A stretch of DNA of 64,000 bases from assembly GCA_014649575.1 (NCBI GenBank), contig BMTH01000001.1:62001-126000 (forward strand). Reading direction: 5' to 3'. The stretch comes from Streptomyces griseoincarnatus. Its GTDB lineage: Bacteria; Actinomycetota; Actinomycetes; Streptomycetales; Streptomycetaceae. Position 1 is the first letter of the stretch; each line of letters begins with the position of its first letter. The notes under the pieces were generated by a model. That model was given only the letters and a program-made list of their open reading frames with translations, made no database searches and was not told the origin of the DNA. Positions 1-6,345 of this stretch are shown in pieces. The position numbers were made by a program, and so were the translations under genes.

Positions 1-536
1 GCCTGATGACCGCCGTCAAGCACTACGCCGACAAGGACGGCACACCCGTCGACATCGGCCGCGTCGGCGAGATCGCCCACGTCGACGCCGGGATCGTGCA
101 GGGCCTCATCGACAACGGGCGCATCCCCGTCGTCTCCCCCATCGCCCGGCCCGAGGACGACAAGGACGCCGCCGAGGGCGGTGTGTTCAACGTCAACGCC
201 GACACCGCGGCCGCGGCCCTCGCCGTCGCGCTCGGCGCGCAGACGCTGCTGATCCTGACCGACGTCGAGGGCCTGTACCGGAACTGGCCGGACAGCGACG
301 AGGTGATCCCCCGCCTGACCGCCGGCGAACTGACCGGGCTGCTGCCTCGGTTGTCGTCCGGGATGATCCCGAAGATGGAGAGCTGCCTGCACGCCGTGAA
401 CAACGGCGTGCGCTCCGCCCGCGTCATCGACGGCCGGGTCCGCAACTCCATCCTGTTGCAGATGTTCACCGACGACGGGGCGGGCACGGTGGTCGTGCCG
501 GACGACGAGAGCGACGTCCGGGAGACGACGGCATGA
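1..536 (+). CDS. argB: Acetylglutamate kinase, C-terminal part (cut by window edge)
   Basis: Phosphorylates N-acetyl-L-glutamate with ATP, the second step of ornithine synthesis. The frame is already open at base 3 with no start in the window, so roughly the first 40% of a usual ~300-residue protein is missing. What remains is typical of the amino-acid kinase fold: [19 protein letters not shown], then [19 protein letters not shown] and [11 protein letters not shown]. Its stop overlaps the next start (ATGA), so argB and argD are translationally coupled. Finding argB-argD alone beside two piperazate genes suggests a dedicated ornithine supply rather than the housekeeping arg operon; this is inference, since the upstream genes are not visible. 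Confidence 0.93.
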   Translation, partial: LMTAVKHYADKDGTPVDIGRVGEIAHVDAGIVQGLIDNGRIPVVSPIARPEDDKDAAEGGVFNVNADTAAAALAVALGAQTLLILTDVEGLYRNWPDSDEVIPRLTAGELTGLLPRLSSGMIPKMESCLHAVNNGVRSARVIDGRVRNSILLQMFTDDGAGTVVVPDDESDVRETTA

Positions 537-1762
537 GCGGCGGCGCGGACCTCGCCGGCCCGGGTGCGGGCAACGCGGCGCTGGCCCGGCGCTGGCAGGG
601 CGCCATGATGGACAACTTCGGCACGCCGCGGCTGCCCCTGGTGCGGGGCCGGGGCACCCGGGTCTGGGACGCGGAGGGCAACGAGTACCTCGACTTCGTC
701 GGCGGCATCGCGGTCAACTCGCTCGGCCACGCCCACCCCGCGCTCGTGCGGGCCGTCTGCGAGCAGGTCGCCTCGCTCGGCCATGTGTCGAACCTGTTCA
801 TGGCCGAGCCGACCGTGCGGCTCGCCGAGCGCCTGCTGCGGCTCGCCGGGCGTCCGGGCGGCCGGGTCTACTTCTCCAACTCCGGGGCCGAGGCCAACGA
901 GGCGGCGTTCAAGATCGGCCGCCTCACCGGCCGTACGCACATGGTGTCGGCGTCCGGCGGATTCCACGGCCGCACGATGGGCGCTCTGGCCCTCACCGGC
1001 CAGAGCGCCAAGCAGCTGCCCTTCCGGCCGCTGCCGGGTGACGTCACCCATGTGCCGTACGGGGACGTCGAGGCCCTGCGCGATGCCGTCACCTCCGGCA
1101 CCGCGCTGCTGGTGCTGGAGCCCGTGCAGGGGGAGAACGGCGTGGTCGTGCCGCCGCCGGGCTATCTGCGGGCCGCCCGCGAGATCACCGAGGCGACCGG
1201 TGCCCTTCTGGTGCTGGACGAGATCCAGACCGGCATCGGGCGCACGGGCCGCTGGTTCGCGGCCGAGTCCGAGGGCGTCGAGGCGGACGTCGTGACCCTC
1301 GCCAAGGGTCTGGGCGGGGGTCTGCCCATCGGGGCGACGCTCGCCTTCGGCCGGGCCGCCCAGCTGCTCACGCCCGGCGCGCACGGCTCCACCTTCGGCG
1401 GGAACCCGGTGGTGTGCGCGGCCGCCCTCGCCGTACTGGACACCATCGAGCGGGCGGGACTGCTCGACCACGTGGCACGGGCGGGGCAGCGGCTGCGGCA
1501 CGGCCTGGAGCACCCGCGCCACCCGCTGGTGCGCGAAGTGCGCGGCGCCGGGCTGCTGCTGGGCGTCGTGCTCGACGGGAACGCGGCGGCGCGCGTGCAG
1601 CGGGCGGCCGAGGACCGGGGTCTCCTGGTGAACGCGGTGATGCCGGACGTCGTCCGGCTCGCCCCGCCGCTGATCGTGTCGGACCGCGAGGTGGACACGT
1701 TCCTGGGCCGCTTCCGGGCGGCCCTGGGCGAGGTCCTCGACGAGACGCCGGCGGCGGCCTGA
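533..1762 (+). CDS. argD: Acetylornithine aminotransferase
   Basis: PLP-dependent class III aminotransferase that converts N-acetylglutamate semialdehyde to N-acetylornithine. Its 409 residues are the normal family length. Visible motifs are [17 protein letters not shown], the pyridine-binding [14 protein letters not shown], and [14 protein letters not shown] with the Schiff-base lysine. It starts inside the argB stop, so the two are co-translated. With argB it would raise the ornithine pool used by the N-hydroxylase at 3663. A general ornithine or lysine aminotransferase is less likely given the argB coupling. Confidence 0.93.
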   Translation: MSGGADLAGPGAGNAALARRWQGAMMDNFGTPRLPLVRGRGTRVWDAEGNEYLDFVGGIAVNSLGHAHPALVRAVCEQVASLGHVSNLFMAEPTVRLAERLLRLAGRPGGRVYFSNSGAEANEAAFKIGRLTGRTHMVSASGGFHGRTMGALALTGQSAKQLPFRPLPGDVTHVPYGDVEALRDAVTSGTALLVLEPVQGENGVVVPPPGYLRAAREITEATGALLVLDEIQTGIGRTGRWFAAESEGVEADVVTLAKGLGGGLPIGATLAFGRAAQLLTPGAHGSTFGGNPVVCAAALAVLDTIERAGLLDHVARAGQRLRHGLEHPRHPLVREVRGAGLLLGVVLDGNAAARVQRAAEDRGLLVNAVMPDVVRLAPPLIVSDREVDTFLGRFRAALGEVLDETPAAA

Positions 1763-1977
1763 GCCGGTCGCGGGCCAGGGGTGCCGTTCGGAGGCCGGCT
1801 TTCGGGTCACGGCGCCTGTGGCCGGCCCGAGCCGGGGGCGATGGGGGCCCCTCCCGCGCGAGCGCAGCCGAGCGTGGGGAGTGTGCGGCTGCGAGGCGGG
1901 AGACGAGACCGCGGCAGACGGCGTGCCGGCCCCCGCGACCCCGGCATGATCCCAACGACACCCCTGGAGGCCCCACG

Positions 1978-2664
1978 ATGAAGCGCTCTTTACCTGGAGG
2001 CATGATGACGCGTCAGGCCGGCCGGACCGCGGGGCCGCCCGGCGTCCCGCCGAACGCCCGCCCCCCGGCCCTCGGGGGCCAGGTGCTGACGACGAGGGTG
2101 GGCCTGCGGATGCCGGCCCGGATGGCGTACGACGAGTGGGAGCGGGCCGGGCACCAGCTCGCCGGCGTCCTCGACTCGTCCTCGTGGTGGCTGGGCGACT
2201 GGCTCGTCTACGGCAAGGACCACTACACCGACCGCTACCAGCGCGGGATCCGCGCAGCCGGCCTCTCCTACCAGACGCTGCGCAACTACGCGTGGGTCGC
2301 CCGGCGCTTCGACCTCGCCCGGCGCCGTCCGGCCCTGAGCTTCCAGCACCACGCGGAACTGGCCTCCGTGCGGACCGAGGAGCAGGACCGCTGGCTCGAC
2401 CGCGCCGAGGAGGCGCGGTGGACCACCAAGCAGTTGCGCGCCGCCCTGCGCGCCTCCCGCCAGGACCGGCGCCGGCCGCGCACCCCCGCCGAGCCGAGCG
2501 GCCGCCTGGAGGTGCCCGGCAGCCGGCTGCGACGGTGGCACGAGGCGGCGGAGCAGCTGGGCGTCGACTTCGAGACGTGGGTGACGGCGACGCTGGACAG
2601 CGCGGCCGCGAGCGCCCTGGAGGACGCTCGAGACCCCGGCCGGCCGGTGGCCGTCACCGCGTGA
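1978..2664 (+). CDS. LmbU-family transcriptional regulator with an early TTA codon
   Basis: Resembles the LmbU/NovE/HmtD family of cluster-situated regulators of lincomycin, aminocoumarin and himastatin clusters. The core is recognisable: a VGLRMPARMAYDEWERAGHQL block, SSSWWLGDWLVYGKDHY, then YQTLRNYAWVARRFDLARR. The ATG at 1978 is chosen because GGAGG lies 7 bases upstream. Codon 5 is then TTA (1990-1992), the rare leucine codon read only by the bldA tRNA. A second ATG at 2002 would skip the TTA, but its GGAGG is only 1-4 bases away, which is poor spacing. The C-terminal third is Arg/Ala-rich. It follows argD after a 215-base gap and is probably a pathway regulator. Confidence 0.85.
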   Translation: MKRSLPGGMMTRQAGRTAGPPGVPPNARPPALGGQVLTTRVGLRMPARMAYDEWERAGHQLAGVLDSSSWWLGDWLVYGKDHYTDRYQRGIRAAGLSYQTLRNYAWVARRFDLARRRPALSFQHHAELASVRTEEQDRWLDRAEEARWTTKQLRAALRASRQDRRRPRTPAEPSGRLEVPGSRLRRWHEAAEQLGVDFETWVTATLDSAAASALEDARDPGRPVAVTA

Positions 2665-2707
2665 GCCCCGGCACGGGGACCGTTGGCGCCGGGGCCCGCG
2701 GGGCGGG

Positions 2708-3352
2708 TCACGGCAGGCGGCTCATCAGCCCGGCGGTCTCGCGCTTGTACCGGCACGCGCTCTGCTCGAACGACTCCCGTACCCGCTCGCGCACCTCGGC
2801 CGGCTGTTCCTGGCTGAGTTTGAACATGCCCTCGGCCCGGGTCACCGTGAGCCGGAACGCGCCCACGGCGGGAAGGATCTTGCGGAAGTAGCCGAGCGAC
2901 TCGGTCATGTCCCAGCCGTCGCCGAACTCCCCCTCGTAGGCGCGCACGGTGGCCTTCACCACGTCCAGCGTCTCCTCCGTGGAGTCGATCTTCTCCACCA
3001 CGCCCCGGGCGTGCACCGCCGTGAAGTTCCAGGTGGGGGCGGCGGGGGTCGTCCCGTACGCCGTGGGCGACACGTAGGAGTGCGGCCCGGTGAACGTCAG
3101 CAGCAGGATGCCGCCCGTCTGGAGGGCCGGCCAGTGCGGGTTGGCCCGGTTCATGTGCCCGAGCAGCGTGGCCCCCGCCAGCTCGCCGGGCAGGTCGCCG
3201 TACCTTGCGGGGTCGAATATGACCGGCAGATGCGTGGCGAAAGGACCGTCCTCGGGGCAGCCGTTGGACACGGCGAGTGCCAATGGATTACCACGGACCA
3301 GATCCACCATCCATGAAGCGTCCGGTTCGCGATAGAAGCTGGGCACGAACAT
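2708..3352 (-). CDS. ktzT: KtzT-type piperazate synthase (PaiB / FMN-binding split-barrel fold)
   Basis: 214-residue member of the family usually annotated as PaiB 'FMN-binding negative regulator'. The homologue KtzT is a heme enzyme that closes N5-hydroxy-ornithine to piperazic acid with N-N bond formation. Typical pieces are MFVPSFYREPD at the N terminus, ATLLGHMNRANPHW (its histidine is a candidate heme ligand), TFTGPHSYVSPTAY and VPTWNF-like PTWNFTAVHARG. The main evidence for the KtzT role is the ornithine N-hydroxylase gene directly divergent from it and argB-argD nearby. A true PaiB regulator cannot be excluded from fold alone. Confidence 0.82.
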   Translation of the reverse strand: MFVPSFYREPDASWMVDLVRGNPLALAVSNGCPEDGPFATHLPVIFDPARYGDLPGELAGATLLGHMNRANPHWPALQTGGILLLTFTGPHSYVSPTAYGTTPAAPTWNFTAVHARGVVEKIDSTEETLDVVKATVRAYEGEFGDGWDMTESLGYFRKILPAVGAFRLTVTRAEGMFKLSQEQPAEVRERVRESFEQSACRYKRETAGLMSRLP

Positions 3353-3662
3353 CCGGGTTCACCCTCTCGGCAATTGACTCAAGGCACGGATCAGGCTCAG
3401 AGTGTGACTGACCGCATTACTCCGGACGCTTACTCCGTCGGCCGTGTCACGCGGAGTTGCCGGGAATCTTCGCCGACCATACCGGTGTCCTGTCGACAGG
3501 ACAACGTTTTCGAATATCGCGCACCTCGAGAAGCTCTCGAATGGCCTTCATGCCGTCTTCAAGTTGCCTTTGAGATGCTCCTCGTGCTCCTCGGAGCAAC
3601 AGTACGGAACGGTCTCTCGGGCCACCGGCCGAGTTTTCCAGACGTAAGCGGGAGAATTTTCC
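3353..3662. other. Divergent promoter region of the piperazate gene pair
   Basis: 310 bases between ktzT (leftward) and ktzI (rightward) without a gene of their own. It holds a SARP-type direct repeat (listed separately) and, at about 3370, the half-motif GGCAATTGA, which matches the left part of the GGCAA-N4-TTGCC boxes found further right but lacks the second arm. Confidence 0.5.
3526..3543 (+). promoter_or_regulatory. Putative SARP binding site (heptamer direct repeat)
   Basis: TCGAGAA and TCGAATG, separated by 4 bases so that the repeats are 11 bp apart, the usual geometry for SARP activators. The site lies between the divergent ktzT and ktzI genes and would link piperazate supply to the SARPs encoded to the right. 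Inferred by pattern only. Confidence 0.45.
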
Positions 3663-5018
3663 ATGGGCATAACGGGCAGGCGCCACCAGGAGATCTACGA
3701 CGTGATCGGTATCGGGTTCGGCCCGTCCAACATGTCGCTCGCGATCGCTTTGGAGGAGCACGAGGCGAGCGCTCCGCAGCAGCCGCTCAGGTATCACTTC
3801 TTCGAGCGGCAGCCCACCTTCGGCTGGCACCGGAACATGCTGCTGCCGTCGACGACCATGCAGATCTCGTTCCTCAAGGACCTGGCGACCTTCAGGAACC
3901 CGCTGTCCCGGTTCAGCTTCATCTCCTTCCTGCACTCCTCGAACCGGCTGGTGCAGTTCGTGAACAACCAGGACTTCTTCCCGACCCGGCAGGAGTTCCA
4001 CCAGTACCTGGAGTGGGCGGCCGCCGGTCTGAGCGACCGGGTCACCTACGGCACCGAGGTCGTCTCGATCCGCCCGGGCACCGAGGGCGGGGCCCTCACG
4101 CCCGACCTGCTGGAGATCGAGGTGCGCGACGGCGACGGCACCACCAGCGTGGTCATCACCCGCAACGTGGTCATCTCCACGGGTCTGGTGCCGCGCCTGC
4201 CGGAGGGCGTGACGGCCGGCGAACGGGTGTGGCACAGCTCGCAGTTCCTCAGCAAGTTCCACGCGCGCGACCCGCGGGAGCTCAAGCGCGTGGCGGTGGT
4301 CGGCGCCGGCCAGAGCGCGGCGGAGATCACCCGGTTCTTCTACGACTCGCTGCCGCACGCCGAGGTCTCCGCGGTCATCCCGTCCTACGGCTACTCCGTT
4401 GCCGACGACACCCCCTTCGCCAACCAGGTCTTCGACCCCGGCGCGGTCGACGAGTACTACTACGGCACCGACCGGGCCCGGGACGCGTTCTGGCGCTACC
4501 ACCGCAACACCAACTACTCGGTGGTCGACACCGACGTCATCCGGGCGCTGTACCAGCGGTCGTACGACGAGCAGGTGCGCGGCGCCCAGCGGCTGCACTT
4601 CCGCAACCTCACCCGGGTCGTCGAGGTCGGGAGCACCGGCGAGGGCACGCGGGTGGTGCTGCGTTCGCTGCTCGACGACCGGACGGAGGACCTGGCCGTG
4701 GACGCGCTGGTGTTCGCCACCGGCTACGACGGGGTGGACCCGGCCCGCCTGCTCGGCGACGGCTTCGACGCCCACTTCGAGCGCGACGCGGCAGGCCGGC
4801 ACCGGGTGGAACGCGACTACCGCCTCGTCTCCTCGTCGGGACTGACCTGCGGTGTCTACCTCCAGGGCGGCACCGAGCACAGCCACGGACTGACGTCGTC
4901 CCTGCTGTCGAACATGGCGGTACGCAGCGGCGAGATCGCCGACTCGATCGTGCTGGGGCGCACCGGGCGGGAGCTTGACCGTACCCACTCGGTGGAGGAG
5001 GCGTCCTCGGCCGCCTGA
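3663..5018 (+). CDS. ktzI: L-ornithine N5-monooxygenase (KtzI-like)
   Basis: FAD- and NADPH-dependent N-hydroxylating monooxygenase of the SidA/PvdA/KtzI family; makes N5-hydroxy-L-ornithine from ornithine. 451 residues, normal length. The FAD site is VIGIGFGPSNMSLAIAL near residue 15. The substrate-region block WHRNMLLPSTTMQISFLKDL follows. The NADPH Rossmann motif is VVGAGQSAAEI near residue 215, and an ATGYD motif sits near residue 350. A GGGAGAA ribosome site precedes the ATG. Paired with the KtzT-type gene and argB-argD it supports piperazate synthesis; a hydroxamate siderophore role is possible but no siderophore gene is visible. Confidence 0.92.
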   Translation: MGITGRRHQEIYDVIGIGFGPSNMSLAIALEEHEASAPQQPLRYHFFERQPTFGWHRNMLLPSTTMQISFLKDLATFRNPLSRFSFISFLHSSNRLVQFVNNQDFFPTRQEFHQYLEWAAAGLSDRVTYGTEVVSIRPGTEGGALTPDLLEIEVRDGDGTTSVVITRNVVISTGLVPRLPEGVTAGERVWHSSQFLSKFHARDPRELKRVAVVGAGQSAAEITRFFYDSLPHAEVSAVIPSYGYSVADDTPFANQVFDPGAVDEYYYGTDRARDAFWRYHRNTNYSVVDTDVIRALYQRSYDEQVRGAQRLHFRNLTRVVEVGSTGEGTRVVLRSLLDDRTEDLAVDALVFATGYDGVDPARLLGDGFDAHFERDAAGRHRVERDYRLVSSSGLTCGVYLQGGTEHSHGLTSSLLSNMAVRSGEIADSIVLGRTGRELDRTHSVEEASSAA

Positions 5019-5030
5019 GGCCGTCGGGCG

Positions 5031-5096
5031 CCCGCGCACGTGCGGCGGGCCCCGGTGCTGCGTTCTCAGCACCGGGGCCCGCCGCACGTGCGCGGG
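5031..5096. terminator. Perfect 30-bp stem hairpin, bidirectional terminator
   Basis: Bases 5031-5060 and 5067-5096 are exact reverse complements with a six-base loop (CGTTCT). The hairpin sits between the convergent ktzI and the leftward gene at 5135. There is no T-tract, so it resembles the GC-only stem terminators common in Streptomyces. Confidence 0.8.
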
Positions 5097-5134
5097 GCGA
5101 GTCGCCCTGGGGTGTATCGCCTCGGGGCGCCGTG

Positions 5135-5497
5135 TCAGGCCGCCTCGCCGAGTCCGTGCTCGTCCCGCCGCACCAACGTCTCCTGCCGCTCCCGCAGTTC
5201 CCGCTGCTGCCTCTGCGCCCGCTCGTGCCGCTCCCGCTGGACGGCGTACACGGCGACGAAGGCGGCGAGTCCTCGCGGCGCACCGTCCGGTCCCAGGGCC
5301 GTGACCGGCACGCTCCGCCCGAAGTCCCGCGACAGGGTGCGGTGGGCCGACAGCGCGGCGGCCACCAGTTCGCCCCGGGAGCGGTGTGCGGCATCGGTGT
5401 CTTCGCGGGTCGTCGCGAGCGCCTCGGACCAGGCGCGGGAGGCGGTCGTGCCGTCGTCGGGCGCGTGCGGTACCGGGATCGGACCTGGCTGCGGCAT
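5135..5497 (-). CDS. Small hypothetical protein with charged helical C terminus
   Basis: 120 residues of unrecognised family. The middle (GRSVPVTALGPDGAPRGLAA) looks globular. The last 35 residues, with VYAVQRERHERAQRQQREL, are a charged Arg/Gln/Glu-rich helix, possibly a coiled coil. No signal peptide or membrane segment. An AGGAGA ribosome site lies 7 bases before the ATG. It is read in the same direction as the NTF2-like gene 39 bases upstream, so the two probably share a transcript. Coding status rests on the ribosome site and codon bias. Confidence 0.55.
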   Translation of the reverse strand: MPQPGPIPVPHAPDDGTTASRAWSEALATTREDTDAAHRSRGELVAAALSAHRTLSRDFGRSVPVTALGPDGAPRGLAAFVAVYAVQRERHERAQRQQRELRERQETLVRRDEHGLGEAA

Positions 5498-5536
5498 GGC
5501 TGTCTCCTGTGCGTCTTGAGGCTCACGGTCGAGGGG

Positions 5537-5998
5537 TCAGGCCAGGTCGTCGCGGGTCACCCGGCGGTGCGCGGTGCGCCACTCGTCCCCGGTGCGGACC
5601 AGGACGTCCTCCATGACGCACACGCGCAGGCCCTTGGGGCTTTCCCCGCCCGGTGTGACGTACACCAGGGCCGAGCAGCGGGTGTGCAGCGTTCCGTCGG
5701 GCTGGGGCCGCACGTCGAGCATGCCGACCCAGTGGTCGAGGCGGCCGCCGGCCCGCCGCTGCCGGTCCGCGCCGGCCCGTACGTAGCGGGCGAGCCCGTC
5801 GAGGGCGCGCACCGGCTCGGGGAGGGTGGGCAGTTCGAGGACGGCGTCCTCGGTGAAGGTGAGCGCCCAGCGCTCGGCGTCGTGCGCGTCCAGGATCCGC
5901 ATCTGGTGCGCGTAGAAGTCCTGCACCTGCGCGTACAGCGCGGCGAACGTCCCGGTCGGGAGCGTGCGTTCGGCGGTGTCCACCAGCTCGACGGTCAT
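5537..5998 (-). CDS. SnoaL/NTF2-like small protein (ring-hydroxylase beta-subunit type)
   Basis: 153 residues with the cone-shaped NTF2/SnoaL-like pattern: an N-terminal helix, YAHQMRILDAHDAERWALTF, TEDAVLELP, then DHWVGMLDVRP and a final VLVRTGDEWRTAHRRVTRD strand. This fold occurs as dioxygenase beta subunits and as small cyclases, hydroxylases or dehydratases in natural-product clusters. No alpha subunit is visible, so a stand-alone tailoring or dimerising role is more likely. A GGAGG site precedes the ATG. Substrate unknown. Confidence 0.7.
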   Translation of the reverse strand: MTVELVDTAERTLPTGTFAALYAQVQDFYAHQMRILDAHDAERWALTFTEDAVLELPTLPEPVRALDGLARYVRAGADRQRRAGGRLDHWVGMLDVRPQPDGTLHTRCSALVYVTPGGESPKGLRVCVMEDVLVRTGDEWRTAHRRVTRDDLA

Positions 5999-6345
5999 GA
6001 TCTCGGCCTCCGCTTCCGTCCGTGTCCCCGGAGGGGGCGCCGGGGGTGTCCCGGCGTCCCCTCCGAGGCAGCCGCACTCGGTACGGACAGTTTCTGAGGC
6101 TCGGATCGAGCATCCGTCAAATACTCCTCAAGGCTCCCGCCGAGGGCGGACGCCGGGTCACCCCAGGCAAGCGGAGGCACCTCCTCCGCTGCGCGCTCAC
6201 GCTCTTCCCGCCTGCGGTTCCACCGCCCTTCGACCGTTGCGAGACATCACCTCAAGACGGTGTCGCCAGGCTTCAGGCAACGTTTTGCCAAGCCGGGCCG
6301 GCCCGGGCCCGAGCCGGAAGGCGCTGTCCTAAGGAGCGGGTGCTG
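5999..6345. other. Promoter region between divergent genes
   Basis: 347 bases between the leftward NTF2-like gene and the rightward fusion gene. No gene seen. It carries the GGCAA-N4-TTGCC box listed below and a leftward TTGACG sequence near 6117 that could be a -35 element. Confidence 0.5.
6276..6289. promoter_or_regulatory. GGCAA-N4-TTGCC palindrome, candidate XRE-TPR operator
   Basis: GGCAACGTTTTGCC, 57 bases upstream of the ATG at 6346. The same 14-bp dyad occurs before the XRE-TPR gene, the PLP-fold gene and the DIGWP peptide gene. Only the fixed arms are repeated; the central four bases vary. Confidence 0.6.

Noticed and set aside
2708..3352. Annotation as a PaiB transcriptional repressor
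   Set aside because: The fold matches, but divergence from an ornithine N-hydroxylase and proximity to argB-argD favour the KtzT piperazate synthase role.
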